From assembly GCF_023169945.1 (NCBI RefSeq), contig NZ_AP025591.1, forward strand, positions 3,282,481-3,346,480: a stretch of DNA of 64,000 nucleotides. Direction: 5' to 3'. Every line of letters begins with the position of its first letter. The first letter of the stretch is position 1. The position numbers and the translations under genes are program-made. Shown piece by piece: positions 34,078 to 43,245 of this stretch. This DNA comes from Anaeromyxobacter oryzae (GTDB taxonomy: Bacteria; Myxococcota; Myxococcia; Myxococcales; Anaeromyxobacteraceae). The notes below the pieces were generated by a model. The model searched no databases. It worked only from the letters and a program-made list of their open reading frames with translations, and was not told the DNA's origin.

Positions 34078-35388
34078 ATGTCCAAGCCGCACCGCCTCCG
34101 CCCGCCCCGCAACGACCTCGTCGACGCCCTCGTCCTCGAGGTGCACGGCCTCGTCCACGACCAGGGCTGGCTCGCCGACCGCGCGCTCGAGCGCGTCCTG
34201 CGGCGCGAGCGCAAGCTCTGGGCGAACGAGCGTCGCACCGTGGCGGAGGCCGTCTACGGGATCCTCCGCTCCCAGGGGCAGCTCGACTGGCTCCTCGGCG
34301 GCAAGCCCGACCTCGCCACGCGCTACGCCGCGTGGCTCGTCCGCACCGGCGGCGCGACGGTCCCCGAGGCGGCGCGCCGCGTGGCGGTCCAGGCGAGCGC
34401 GCTCGCCGGGCTCGAGGGCGGCGACGCGCGGATCGCGGCCATCGCCGATCCCATGGAGAAGCTCGCGGTGGAGGCGTCGCTCCCGCGCTGGATCGTCGAG
34501 CGCCTCGTGGCGGAGCGGGGCGAGGAGGAGGCGCGGGCGCTCGCGAAGGTGGTGAACGCGCGGGCTCCGCTCACGGTCCGGGCGAACCTCCTCGTGAACG
34601 ATCGGGAGAAGCTCCGGGCGCGCCTCGCCGAGGAGGGCGTCGGCGCCGAGCCGACCCGCTTCTCGCCGTGGGGGCTCGTCCTCGACGGCCACCAGAACGC
34701 GTTCGCCCTGGCGTCCTTCCAGGACGGCGGCTTCGAGATCCAGGACGAGGGCAGCCAGCTCATCGCGCTCGCCTGCGGGGCGCGGCCGGGCAAGCTCGTC
34801 GTGGACGCCTGCTCCGGCGCGGGGGGCAAGGCGCTCGCGCTCGCCGCGGAGATGCACAACAAGGGCGATCTCTTCGCCCTCGACTCGGATCCGGGGCGGC
34901 TCGACGAGGGGAAGCGCCGCGCGCGCCGCGCCCACGTGCACAACCTCCGCACCCGGCCCGTGCCGGCCGGTCCGGAGGCGGCCGCCGCGATCGCCGACCT
35001 CGAGGGCCGGGCCGACGTCGTGCTCGTCGACGCGCCGTGCAGCGGCCTCGGCACCCTCCGCCGGAAGCCCGACGCGCGCTGGCGCCTCAAGCCGGACGAT
35101 CCCGAGCGCTTCGCGGTGCTGCAGAAGGAGCTGCTCGGCCGGTTCGCGGCGCTGGTCAAGCCGGGCGGCCGGCTCGTCTACGCGACCTGCGCCATGGGCC
35201 GGACCGAGAACGCGGACGTCGCGGAGCACGCGGAGAAGGTGCTCGGGCTCCTCCCGGCACCGCTCGCGCCGCTCCTCGGCGCGGAGCGGGCCGCCGCGCT
35301 CGGCGTGGAGGGGAACCGGCTCGAGCTCTTCCCGCACAAGCACGGGACGGACGGGTTCTTCATGGCGGCGTTCACGCGGCCGAAGTAG
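34078..35388 (+). CDS. rsmB: 16S rRNA (cytosine-5) methyltransferase, RsmB/NOL1/NOP2/Sun family
   Basis: 436 residues. An N-terminal NusB-like helical domain (about 10-150) precedes the SAM-dependent domain: FQDGGFEIQDEGSQLIA, VVDACSGAGGKALALAA (SAM loop), the Pro-Cys motif VDAPCSGLGTLRRKPDARW and the catalytic-Cys region VYATCAMGRTENADV. These match RsmB, which makes m5C967 in 16S rRNA, more closely than RsmF. It follows the peroxiredoxin by 12 bp and precedes mutM by 20 bp, all on the plus strand. Confidence 0.92.
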   Translation: MSKPHRLRPPRNDLVDALVLEVHGLVHDQGWLADRALERVLRRERKLWANERRTVAEAVYGILRSQGQLDWLLGGKPDLATRYAAWLVRTGGATVPEAARRVAVQASALAGLEGGDARIAAIADPMEKLAVEASLPRWIVERLVAERGEEEARALAKVVNARAPLTVRANLLVNDREKLRARLAEEGVGAEPTRFSPWGLVLDGHQNAFALASFQDGGFEIQDEGSQLIALACGARPGKLVVDACSGAGGKALALAAEMHNKGDLFALDSDPGRLDEGKRRARRAHVHNLRTRPVPAGPEAAAAIADLEGRADVVLVDAPCSGLGTLRRKPDARWRLKPDDPERFAVLQKELLGRFAALVKPGGRLVYATCAMGRTENADVAEHAEKVLGLLPAPLAPLLGAERAAALGVEGNRLELFPHKHGTDGFFMAAFTRPK

Positions 35389-35408
35389 CGGGGCGAGAGG
35401 AAGCGAGC

Positions 35409-36236
35409 GTGCCCGAGCTCCCCGAGGTCGAGATCGCCGCGCGGAACCTCCGCGGCTGGACGGAGGGGCGGACCCTCGTACGCGCCGATCCGGATGCGAA
35501 GGCGAAGCGGATCTTCCGGCCCGCGACACCGGCGTCCTTCGCCGCCGCGGTGGCGGGCGCGCGGTTCGGCGAGGTCCGCCGCATCGGGAAGCACCTCCTC
35601 GTCGCGCTCGAGAAGGACGCGGCGCCGGTGGGGCTCCTCGTCCACCTCGGGATGACCGGGAAGTGGCTCCGGCGCGAGGAGGGCGACCCGCCCACGCGCT
35701 TCTCCCGCGCGCGGCTGCACCTCGACGACGGCTCCGTGCTGCACTTCGACGACCTGCGCCTGTTCGGGCGCCTGCGCGTCGTCCCCGCGGCGCGCTTCCA
35801 CGAGGTCCCGGAGGTGGCCAAGCTCGGCCGCGATCCGCTCGAGCACGGGATCGACGTCGACGTCCTCGCCGAGGCGCTCGGGCGCTCGCGGCTGCCGGTG
35901 AAGGTCCGGATCATGGACCAGGCGATCCTCCCCGGCGTCGGCAACATCTACGCGAGCGAGGCGCTCTTCCGCGCGAAGATCGACCCGCGCCGCAAGGCGA
36001 ACGACCTCTCCCGTGCCGAGGCGAGGCGGCTCGCCGGAACCGTCATCGAGGCGATGCGCGAGGGCATCGCGCGGCAGGAGGGCCCGGAGATCACCTACGT
36101 CGAGGAGGGGGGCGAGAACCCGTTCCTCGTCTACGCGCGTGAGGGCGAGCCCTGCCCGCGGTGCAAGAAGGGGAGGATCGTCCGGGTGGTGCAGGCGCAG
36201 CGGTCGACGTTCTTCTGCCCGCGCTGCCAGAAGTAG
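35409..36236 (+). CDS. mutM: formamidopyrimidine-DNA glycosylase
   Basis: 275 residues. DNA repair glycosylase/AP lyase that removes 8-oxoguanine and Fapy lesions. GTG start gives PELPEVE after Met removal, with the catalytic Pro and Glu. The helix-two-turn-helix stretch [19 protein letters not shown] and a C4 zinc finger (CPRC ... CPRC, 19-residue spacing) are complete. The conserved Lys after KHLLV is present. It follows rsmB. Confidence 0.96.
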   Translation: MPELPEVEIAARNLRGWTEGRTLVRADPDAKAKRIFRPATPASFAAAVAGARFGEVRRIGKHLLVALEKDAAPVGLLVHLGMTGKWLRREEGDPPTRFSRARLHLDDGSVLHFDDLRLFGRLRVVPAARFHEVPEVAKLGRDPLEHGIDVDVLAEALGRSRLPVKVRIMDQAILPGVGNIYASEALFRAKIDPRRKANDLSRAEARRLAGTVIEAMREGIARQEGPEITYVEEGGENPFLVYAREGEPCPRCKKGRIVRVVQAQRSTFFCPRCQK

Positions 36237-36244
36237 CGCGGCAC

Positions 36245-36275
36245 TTGCCTCCGCCCACGCTCCCGACGGTAGACT
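36245..36275 (+). promoter_or_regulatory. candidate promoter of rnhB, leaderless layout
   Basis: TTGCCT (36245-36250), 19-bp spacer, TAGACT (36270-36275). The ATG is 8 bases beyond the -10 and no ribosome-binding site precedes it, so the mRNA probably begins at or next to the start codon. Confidence 0.4.
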
Positions 36276-36283
36276 CGCGCGGG

Positions 36284-37147
36284 ATGCGTCCCGAGGACCT
36301 CGCCCGCCTGTCCGTGACCGAGCTCCGCGTCCGGCTCCTGGATCGCGGCGAGCCGCTCGGCGAGGCGTGCGAGGCGGCGCTCGCGGTCGATCCGCGGGCG
36401 GGCGCCCGCGAGATCCTCCGCCTCGTCCTGAAGCGCCGGCACGAGAACCGCGCGGAGGGGCAGCGGCTCCGGCACCTGCTCCGGTTCGAGACCGAGCTCT
36501 GGGAGCGGGGCGTCGTCCACGTGGCGGGCGTGGACGAGGCGGGCATGGCGCCGCTCGCCGGCCCGGTCGTGGCAGGCGCCTGCATCCTGCCGCACGACTA
36601 CCGTCCCCGGGGGATCGACGACTCGAAGCAGCTCGACCGCTGCGAGCGCGAGCGGCTCGCGGAGGACATCCGCCGGAACGCGATCTGCTGGGCGACGGCG
36701 CGCGCCGAGGTGGACGAGATCGATCGCCTGAACATCTACCGGGCCGGGCTCCTCGCGCTCACGCGCGCGGTGCGGGGGCTCGCGACCTGCCCCGAGCACG
36801 TCCTCGTCGACGCGCGAAAGCTCGCGGAGCTGCCGCTCCCGCAGACGCCGATCGTCCACGGCGACGCGCTGTCGCTCACGATCGCGGCCGCCTCGATCCT
36901 CGCGAAGACCACCCGCGACGCCCTCATGCGCGAGCTCGACGGAATTCACCCCGGGTACGGCTTCGCCCGTCACAAGGGCTACCCGACCGCCGAGCACTTC
37001 GACGCGCTGCGGAGGCTCGGGGCGTGCCCCATCCATCGCCGCTCCTTCGCCCCGGTGCGGCAGGCGCTCGGCCTCGAGCCGGTGCAGGGGGACCTCTTCG
37101 GAGCGCCCGCCGTCCCGGTCGAGATCGTCGAGGACGAGGTCGAATGA
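36284..37147 (+). CDS. rnhB: ribonuclease HII with altered GRG loop
   Basis: 287 residues. Cuts RNA of RNA-DNA hybrids and at embedded ribonucleotides. The D-E-D-D site is intact: D84 and E85 in GVDEAG, D176 in VDARKL, D212 in AKTTRD. The GRG loop that reads the RNA-DNA junction is GMA here (87-89; [15 protein letters not shown]). An extra N-terminal helical region of about 75 residues precedes the domain. Also present: [16 protein letters not shown] and [14 protein letters not shown]. Start ATG 36284. Confidence 0.93.
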   Translation: MRPEDLARLSVTELRVRLLDRGEPLGEACEAALAVDPRAGAREILRLVLKRRHENRAEGQRLRHLLRFETELWERGVVHVAGVDEAGMAPLAGPVVAGACILPHDYRPRGIDDSKQLDRCERERLAEDIRRNAICWATARAEVDEIDRLNIYRAGLLALTRAVRGLATCPEHVLVDARKLAELPLPQTPIVHGDALSLTIAAASILAKTTRDALMRELDGIHPGYGFARHKGYPTAEHFDALRRLGACPIHRRSFAPVRQALGLEPVQGDLFGAPAVPVEIVEDEVE

Positions 37148-37287
37148 CGCAGCCGGATCTCGGCACGGCATTTGACGCAGAGGCGCTCAGTCGCTAGAAC
37201 GACCGGAAGGACGAGCCCGACGGTGCAGGCGCGTTCCCTCCTCCGAGGATCTCCCCCGGCGAGGGCGCCCCCCGATCCGGCGACGAC

Positions 37288-39036
37288 ATGCACGAGCGAT
37301 CCCCTTCCGACCTCCGCGACCAGGCCTTCTCCGCAGCAGACCTCGACGAAGAGACCCGCGAGCGCCGCCCTCCACCGGGCCTGGCGCTGGATCCCCCCGA
37401 CGATCCCCCTCCCGAGCACCCGCCGGAGATCCCGGTGGACCGGCTCGACCAGGACGCGCTGAAGGTCATCGCGCGCCTCCGCCACATGCGCCACAAGGCG
37501 TACTTCGTGGGCGGCTGCGTACGCGACCTGCTCCTCGGCGCGAAGCCGAAGGACTTCGACGTCGCCACCGACGCGCATCCCGGCGAGGTCCGCGCGATCT
37601 TCCGGAATTGCCGCCTCATCGGCCGGCGCTTCCGGCTCGCCCACGTCTACTTCCGCGGCGGCAAGGTCATCGAGGTCGCGACCTTCCGGAAGAACCCGAC
37701 CGACCTCGCGGAGGACATCGCCGAGGGCGGCGACGCGGCGGGCGACCTGCTCATCACCCGGGACAACGTCTTCGGCACCGCCGAGGAGGACGCGGTCCGC
37801 CGCGACTTCACGGTGAACGGGCTCTTCTACGAGGTCGCCACCGGCGAGGTGATCGACTACGTGGGCGGGCGCGCCGATCTCGAGGCGCACCGCATCGCGA
37901 CCATCGGCGACCCCGAGATCCGCATCCGCGAGGATCCCGTCCGGTCGCTCCGTGCCATCCGCTTCGCGTCCCGGCTCGGCTTCACTATCGCGCCGGACAC
38001 GTTCGAGGCGATGCGGCGCCACGCCGGCGAGCTCGCTCGCTGCGCGCCGGCGCGCGTGCTCGAGGAGATCTTCAAGGTACTCCGCTGCGGCGGCTCCGCT
38101 CGCGCCTTCGAGCTCATGCGGGCGTGCGGCGCGCTCCAGGTGATCCTCCCCGCGGTCGGGATGGCGCTCGACTCCTGGAGCGAGCCCCGCCGGAAGGGCT
38201 TCTTCGCCCACCTCGCCGCGCTCGATCGGCTCGTGCGCTCCAGCGAGGACGTCTCGGAGGCGGTCCTCCTGGGCGCGCTCCTCATGCACCTCGCCCCCGC
38301 GCCGCGCGAGGACGCGCCGGCGGAGCCGGGCGCGCGCCCCGCGAACCCGCACGCGCCCCGCTTCGCGGAGGCGGAGGCGTTCCTCGCTTCGCTCGTGCAG
38401 ACGTCGCGGCTGCCGCGGAAGATCGCGGAGCGGACGCGGCTCGCGCTCAACGGGCAGCGCATGTTCCGGGAGCCGCCGAAGAAGAAGCGCCGCCGGGGCC
38501 GCGGCCTCGCGGGCCAGGTGTACTTCCAGGACGCGCTCCAGCTCCTCGAGATCAGCGTCGGCGCCACCGGAGAGGGGGCGGAGATCCTCGAGCGGTTCCG
38601 CGGGTCCGACGACGAGACGCCGCACGCCGGCGAGCCCGGCGAGCACCCGCGCCACGGCCAGGGCCGCGGCGCGCACCGCGGCGAGGCCGGTCGCGAGGGC
38701 CGTACCGGGACCCGCCCGCCGCGGGACGCCGTCGCGGTGGAGGCCGAGGCGCAGGCCGAGGTCGCCGAGCTGCTGGAGGGCGACGCGGCCGCCGGCGAGC
38801 ACGAGGCCGGCGACGAGGCCGAAGAGGGCGTCGTCGAGGTCGCGGCCGAGCTCGAGGCCGGGACCGGCGCCGCCGGACGGCCCGGGCCGGACGGCGCGGC
38901 CGGCGGCGAGGGCGCGCACCCGGGTGGCCGGCGCAGGCGTCGCCGCCGCGGCGGCCGTCGCCGTCGCCGTCGCGGCGTCACCGCGGAGAATCCTGAAGGG
39001 GGCGCTCCGCCTCCGGTGGCCGCCGGCGGGGAATGA
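37288..39036 (+). CDS. pcnB: poly(A) polymerase / tRNA nucleotidyltransferase-family enzyme with charged tail
   Basis: 582 residues. The nucleotidyltransferase head is complete: [27 protein letters not shown] (GG motif then D-x-D) about residues 70-95, then [13 protein letters not shown] and [21 protein letters not shown] (RNA/ATP contact). It belongs to the class II pol beta superfamily; the arrangement and PcnB-type C-terminal domain ([10 protein letters not shown]) favour poly(A) polymerase I over CCA enzyme. An acidic, low-complexity stretch and an Arg-rich tail (residues about 545-570) follow. No signal peptide. Confidence 0.85.
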   Translation: MHERSPSDLRDQAFSAADLDEETRERRPPPGLALDPPDDPPPEHPPEIPVDRLDQDALKVIARLRHMRHKAYFVGGCVRDLLLGAKPKDFDVATDAHPGEVRAIFRNCRLIGRRFRLAHVYFRGGKVIEVATFRKNPTDLAEDIAEGGDAAGDLLITRDNVFGTAEEDAVRRDFTVNGLFYEVATGEVIDYVGGRADLEAHRIATIGDPEIRIREDPVRSLRAIRFASRLGFTIAPDTFEAMRRHAGELARCAPARVLEEIFKVLRCGGSARAFELMRACGALQVILPAVGMALDSWSEPRRKGFFAHLAALDRLVRSSEDVSEAVLLGALLMHLAPAPREDAPAEPGARPANPHAPRFAEAEAFLASLVQTSRLPRKIAERTRLALNGQRMFREPPKKKRRRGRGLAGQVYFQDALQLLEISVGATGEGAEILERFRGSDDETPHAGEPGEHPRHGQGRGAHRGEAGREGRTGTRPPRDAVAVEAEAQAEVAELLEGDAAAGEHEAGDEAEEGVVEVAAELEAGTGAAGRPGPDGAAGGEGAHPGGRRRRRRRGGRRRRRRGVTAENPEGGAPPPVAAGGE

Positions 39037-39080
39037 CGGGCCGGCCGGGCGGTCGGGGAAAGCCCGGGAACAGCGGCGCC

Positions 39081-39109
39081 TTGACCGCCCCCACCGCGCC
39101 CGGTACAAC
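39081..39109 (+). promoter_or_regulatory. candidate promoter of pyrH-frr, leaderless layout
   Basis: TTGACC (39081-39086), 17-bp spacer, TACAAC (39104-39109). The pyrH ATG (39119) is 9 bases beyond the -10, with no Shine-Dalgarno sequence. Confidence 0.5.
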
Positions 39110-39118
39110 CCGCCGACC

Positions 39119-39874
39119 ATGGCGAGCGACAAAGTCCCGCATTCGAAGCCGCGCTACGAGCGAATCCTCCTCAAGCTCTCGGGCGAGGCGCTGATGGGGG
39201 ACGGGAAGTACGGGATCTCGCCGAAGACGCTCGCCAGCATCGCCCAGGACGTGAAGGACATCGTGGACCTGGGCGTCCAGGTCGCCCTCACGATCGGCGG
39301 CGGAAACATCTTCCGCGGCGTCTCCGGCGCCACGGAGGGGATGGACCGCTCCTCGGCCGACTACATGGGGATGCTCGCCACCGTCATCAACTCGATGGCG
39401 CTCCAGGACGCGATGGAGAAGATCGGGGTCCCGACCCGGGTCCAGTCCGCCATCGAGATGCACCAGGTCGCGGAGCCGTACATCCGCCGGCGCGCGATCC
39501 GCCACCTCGAGAAGGGCCGCGTCGTCATCTTCGCCGCCGGCACCGGCAACCCCTACTTCACCACCGACACCGCCGCCTCGCTCCGCGCCATGGAGATCCA
39601 CGCGGACGTGCTCCTCAAGGCGACGAAGGTCGACGGCGTCTACAGCGACGACCCGAAGAAGAACCCGACCGCGGTGAAGTTCAAGCAGCTCAGCTACATC
39701 GACGTGCTGAAGAAGAACCTCAAGGTGATGGACTCGACCGCCATCTCCCTCTGCATGGACAACGACCTCCCCATCATCGTGTTCGACCTCACCCAGCGCG
39801 GCAACGTTCGGAAGGTCGTGCTCGGCGAGGAGATCGGGACCACCGTGGGGCGCCCGAACGCGAAGAGCGCGTAG
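39119..39874 (+). CDS. pyrH: UMP kinase
   Basis: 251 residues. Phosphorylates UMP to UDP in pyrimidine synthesis. The amino-acid-kinase fold features are complete: [37 protein letters not shown] and [23 protein letters not shown] 39119 is chosen because homologues begin at about this residue; the frame is open upstream into pcnB. frr follows by 17 bp, the usual pair, but rpsB-tsf is separate on the other strand. Confidence 0.97.
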   Translation: MASDKVPHSKPRYERILLKLSGEALMGDGKYGISPKTLASIAQDVKDIVDLGVQVALTIGGGNIFRGVSGATEGMDRSSADYMGMLATVINSMALQDAMEKIGVPTRVQSAIEMHQVAEPYIRRRAIRHLEKGRVVIFAAGTGNPYFTTDTAASLRAMEIHADVLLKATKVDGVYSDDPKKNPTAVKFKQLSYIDVLKKNLKVMDSTAISLCMDNDLPIIVFDLTQRGNVRKVVLGEEIGTTVGRPNAKSA

Positions 39875-39891
39875 GCGCGAAGGAGCCGCTC

Positions 39892-40455
39892 ATGAGCGTC
39901 GCCGACGACATCCTGAAGGACCTGAACGACCGGATCGCGAAGACCCTCGATCAGCTCCGGCACGACCTCTCCGCCGTCCGCACCGGCCGCGCGTCGCTGC
40001 ACCTGCTCGACAACGTGAAGGTCGACTACTACGGCACGCCGACGCCGCTGAACCAGGTCGCGACGCTCTCCGTCCCCGAGGCCCGCCTCATCATGGTGAA
40101 GCCCTGGGAGAAGAACATGATCCCGGTGATCGAGAAGGCGATCCGGGACGCGAACCTCGGCGTGAACCCGATGAGCGACAAGGACCTCGTGCGGGTCCCG
40201 ATCCCGCCGCTCACCGAGGAGCGCCGCAAGGAGATCGTGAAGCAGGTGAAGCACAAGGGCGAGGAGCACAAGATCGCCATCCGGAACGAGCGCCGCGACG
40301 CGAAGGAGCTCATCGAGGCGTCGGAGAAGGACGGCGACATCGCCGCCGACGACGCGAAGAAGGCGCTCGAGAAGATGCAGAAGGCGACCGATGACGGCGT
40401 GAAGAAGATCGACGAGATCGTCGCCGCGAAGGAGAAGGACGTGATGCAGGTCTGA
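39892..40455 (+). CDS. frr: ribosome recycling factor
   Basis: 187 residues, full length. Splits the post-termination ribosome with EF-G. The family sequence is complete: LRHDLSAVRTGRASLHLLDNVKVDYYGTPTPLNQVATLSVPEARLI in the first half, NLGVNPMSDKDLVRVPIPPLTEERRKEI and RNERRDAKELI after. Preceded by AAGGAG. Same operon as pyrH. Confidence 0.98.
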   Translation: MSVADDILKDLNDRIAKTLDQLRHDLSAVRTGRASLHLLDNVKVDYYGTPTPLNQVATLSVPEARLIMVKPWEKNMIPVIEKAIRDANLGVNPMSDKDLVRVPIPPLTEERRKEIVKQVKHKGEEHKIAIRNERRDAKELIEASEKDGDIAADDAKKALEKMQKATDDGVKKIDEIVAAKEKDVMQV

Positions 40456-40465
40456 GGACCTGCCG

Positions 40466-40675
40466 GTGTTCTCCCTCCCGCCGCTCGGGAAGGCCCTCGC
40501 AATCTACGGGCCCGTCCTCCTCATCGCGTACGCCGCCGGCGCCATCCGCGTCGTGGCGCACCGCGCCGACCTGCCGGACCGCCGCCGCCGCACGCTCCAG
40601 GCGACCTGGGTCGCGCTGCTCCTCGTCGGCGTGCCGCTCTGGCTCGTGCTCGCGGCCGTGCTCCGCATCGGCTGA
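40466..40675 (+). CDS. small two-helix membrane protein, hypothetical
   Basis: 69 residues from a GTG at 40466, 10 bp after frr. Two hydrophobic segments (about 9-29 and 46-64) with a basic loop RADLPDRRRRTL between. No family recognised. Close spacing to frr argues that it is cotranscribed. Confidence 0.5.
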   Translation: MFSLPPLGKALAIYGPVLLIAYAAGAIRVVAHRADLPDRRRRTLQATWVALLLVGVPLWLVLAAVLRIG

Positions 40676-40684
40676 GCCGAGACG

Positions 40685-40726
40685 CCCTTCGACTCCGCGC
40701 CCGCTGCGCGGGCGCTACGCTCAGGG
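40685..40726 (-). repeat. dispersed palindromic repeat, copy 3 (inverted)
   Basis: CCCTTCGACTCC ... GCTACGCTCAGGG, the reverse of copies 1 and 2, ten bases after the stop of the small membrane protein. It contains GCGCCCGCTGCGCGGGCGC as inner inverted repeat. Confidence 0.85.
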
Positions 40727-40742
40727 CGACCGGTGAGGGCGA

Positions 40743-40820
40743 CGCGCGCTGGCGACCGGGGCGGGAGGCGCGCGCTGGCGACCGGGGCGGGAGGCGCGCG
40801 CCGGCGACCGGGGCGGGAGG
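40743..40820. repeat. 26-bp tandem repeat, three units
   Basis: Units 40743-40768 and 40769-40794 are identical; 40795-40820 has a single C for T change. Each ends with ACCGGGGCGGGAGG. It lies between the frr-linked gene and the convergent membrane-protein gene. Confidence 0.9.
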
Positions 40821-40836
40821 CGCGCCCCGACGCACG

Positions 40837-41283
40837 CTACCCGAAGATCATCCCGGCGAGCGCCACGAGCCAGAGCGTGTGCGCGATGCCGGCGAGCATG
40901 CCGAGGCGCCGCGCCGGCCCATCGGCCGCGACGAGGTCGCCGGTCCCCGCGACGGCGGCCTGCACCGCCGCCCACGCGGGGCGGATCGCGACGACGGTCA
41001 GGATCACGCGGGCGAGGGACGCCGCGAGCCCGAGCTCGATGCCCGTGCGGTGGCCGAAGCCCTCGACGCCCCAGACCGCGAGCCCCGTCACGATGGTGCC
41101 GACGCCGGCGCCGAGGTCGAGCCCGAGCGCGGGGGCGGCGCGCGCCGCGAGCGCGTCCACCCAGGGCCGGCCCCGCGCGAGCGTCCGGCGGACGTCGCCC
41201 GGCATCCAGAGGGCTGCGCCGAGCCACGCGGCGGCGAAGAGCACGTGCAGGAACAGGAGCGCCGACAGGAGCGGAGTTCTCAC
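40837..41283 (-). CDS. four-helix integral membrane protein, DUF2269/CopD-like
   Basis: 148 residues from GTG 41283, overlapping the ppk2 stop by 4 bp (GTGA). Four hydrophobic segments: 4-24, about 50-72, 78-100 and 128-147. The opening LLSALLFLHVLFAAAWLGAALWM with H and W resembles DUF2269/CopD-type membrane proteins. Translational coupling to ppk2 places it in the same transcript, but no functional tie is known. Confidence 0.65.
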   Translation of the reverse strand: MRTPLLSALLFLHVLFAAAWLGAALWMPGDVRRTLARGRPWVDALAARAAPALGLDLGAGVGTIVTGLAVWGVEGFGHRTGIELGLAASLARVILTVVAIRPAWAAVQAAVAGTGDLVAADGPARRLGMLAGIAHTLWLVALAGMIFG

Positions 41284-42056
41284 GGGAGCTTGCCCTCGAG
41301 GAGGTCGATGACGGTCTGCAGCACCTGCAGCCGGGACGCGTGCTTGTCGTTCGACGGCACGACGACCCACGGCGCGTCGGGGCGGTGCGTCCGGTCCAGC
41401 ATGTCGATGATGGCCTTCTCGTAGGCGGGCGCTTTCTTCCGGTTCCGCCAGTCCTCCGGCCCGAGCTTGTAGCGCTTCACGGGATCGGTCTCCCGCTCCT
41501 CGAACCGCTTCAGCTGGGTCTTCCGGTCGATGTGGAGGAAGAACTTCACCATCCGCACGCCGTCGGCCGTGAGCGTGCGCTCGAAGGCGTTGATCTCGTC
41601 GTACGCGCGCCTCCACGCCGCCTTCGCGGCGATCTTCTCGACGCGCTCGACGAGGACGCGGCCGTACCAGCTCCGATCGAAGACGGCGAGCTCGCCGGTG
41701 CCCGGGAGCCGCGTCCAGAAGCGCCACAGCCAGTGGTGCTCCCGCTCCGCCTCGTTCGGCGCGCCGATGGGCCAGACCTTGTAGCCGCGCGGGTCCATGA
41801 GCGTCGTGAGCCGCTTGATGGCCCCGCCCTTCCCGGCGGCGTCCCAGCCCTCGAACACGACGATCGCGCGCCCGCCGTCGAGGAAGTTCTTCACCTGCAG
41901 CGCGTAGGCGCGCTCCTGCAGCTTCACGACGCGCTTCTCGTACTCCTGCTCGTCGATCTTCTCGGACAGATCGACGTCCTCGAGCGAGATCGTGCCCGGT
42001 GGATGGAGTTCGAACGTGAGCGCGCCCGGGACGAGGGCGCCGCGATCGGCGGCCAT
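41280..42056 (-). CDS. ppk2: polyphosphate kinase 2 family protein
   Basis: 258 residues. Transfers phosphate between polyphosphate and nucleotides. Walker A is GWDAAGKGG (in FEGWDAAGKGGAIKRLTTLMDPRG), Walker B-like VFDRSWYGRVLVERVE, and a lid region RNRKKAPAYEKAI. The residue after FDRSWY is Gly, as in the polyphosphate:AMP phosphotransferase-like branch, so the nucleotide preference is not assigned. Start ATG 42056. First gene of a two-gene operon with the membrane protein. Confidence 0.9.
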   Translation of the reverse strand: MAADRGALVPGALTFELHPPGTISLEDVDLSEKIDEQEYEKRVVKLQERAYALQVKNFLDGGRAIVVFEGWDAAGKGGAIKRLTTLMDPRGYKVWPIGAPNEAEREHHWLWRFWTRLPGTGELAVFDRSWYGRVLVERVEKIAAKAAWRRAYDEINAFERTLTADGVRMVKFFLHIDRKTQLKRFEERETDPVKRYKLGPEDWRNRKKAPAYEKAIIDMLDRTHRPDAPWVVVPSNDKHASRLQVLQTVIDLLEGKLP

Positions 42057-42234
42057 GACGCGATGAGCCTAGCACCGCACCCGCGGCGAGGCCGCTCCCA
42101 GACGAGTATCCAGCCGGGTTCCTGGATTCACCCAGCGTGATCTCAGGTGGTCGCGATGCGGGCGCACCTCAGCACACCATGCGACATGTCCGGTCCCGGC
42201 CGTCCGGGGGACCGCCGGGTGGTACTATCACGGG

Positions 42235-43245
42235 ATGTCCGCCCGCTCGATCGTGCGCGCCCTCCTGGTGCTCGCGCCGTTCCTCGTCCACTGCGCCGCC
42301 GGCCACGCCGGCGGGGCTCCGCGCGCCGCGAGCTCTCCGGGAGTGGCCTTCCGCTCCGACGCCGGCGGGTACGAGGTCCGGTTCCCCGGCAAGCCGTCCG
42401 AGAGCCTCGACGCCGGCAAGAGCGGCGTTCGGCTGCACTTCGCCGCGGCACCGACGCCGGACAAGTCGGTCGGCGCGGTGGTGGGCTGGTGCGATCACTT
42501 CGCCGAGGCGAAGGTCGCGCCGGACCGGGTGTTCGACGACGAGCTGAGGGGCATGGGGAAGGCGGACGATCGGGGCCTGAAGCAGGAGCCGCTGCGCTTC
42601 GCCGGCCTGCCCGGGCGCGCGTTCCACATCGTCCGGCAGGACGGCCGCGTCGTGGAAGGCCGCATGTTCCTCCGCGACGCGCGCTTCTACATGCTGCTCG
42701 CCACGGGGCCCGCCGAGAAGGTGGAGCTCGAGGCGGAGCCGTTCTTCGAGAGCTTCGGGCTCGTCGGCCCCGGCATCCCGGATCCGCCGCGGGCGGCGGC
42801 CGCGCAGCGGGTGAGCTTTCCGGAGGCCCACGTCACGCTGGAGATGCACGGCGAGCCGGAGCGGTCGGAGATCGCGGGGGGCGAGGGCGCTCCGGCGGGA
42901 CGGCTCGTCGCGGCGCGCTCGCACGGTGGCCTCCGCGTCGAGATCGCCACGTTCCACTCGTTCCGCGCGACCACGTTGAAGGACCGCAAGGCGATGCTCG
43001 ACGCCGTCGTGACGGGGATCGAGCGGAAGGCGGGCGCGCTCTCCGATGGCCGTGACGTGCAGGTGGGCGGCCACCCCGCCCGCGAGTTCCGGACGCAGGT
43101 CGCCGGCCTCGACGCGTTCATGCGTGTCGTGATCCTCGACCAGGGGCCGCTGGTGCTCCAGCTGCTGGGGCCGCCCGGGACCGTCGCCCCCGAGGAGGCC
43201 GCAGCGTACTTCCGCGCGGTCCGGTTCCAGGGCGGGGGTCGCTAG
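42235..43245 (+). CDS. exported hypothetical protein with two similar halves
   Basis: 336 residues. Signal peptide to about residue 20 (IVRALLVLAPFLVHCAA; possible lipoprotein, Cys20). The mature part shows two related halves, each starting with a segment like YEVRFPGKPSES / VSFPEAHVTLEMHGEPE and containing a GLPGRAFHIV / GGHPAREFRT stretch (about 120 and 278), as in lipoproteins of myxobacterial genomes with a PsbP/DUF-type fold. Function unknown. Stop overlaps the convergent nadE stop (CTAG). The ATG lies 6 bases after TACTAT without a ribosome-binding site. Confidence 0.7.
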   Translation: MSARSIVRALLVLAPFLVHCAAGHAGGAPRAASSPGVAFRSDAGGYEVRFPGKPSESLDAGKSGVRLHFAAAPTPDKSVGAVVGWCDHFAEAKVAPDRVFDDELRGMGKADDRGLKQEPLRFAGLPGRAFHIVRQDGRVVEGRMFLRDARFYMLLATGPAEKVELEAEPFFESFGLVGPGIPDPPRAAAAQRVSFPEAHVTLEMHGEPERSEIAGGEGAPAGRLVAARSHGGLRVEIATFHSFRATTLKDRKAMLDAVVTGIERKAGALSDGRDVQVGGHPAREFRTQVAGLDAFMRVVILDQGPLVLQLLGPPGTVAPEEAAAYFRAVRFQGGGR

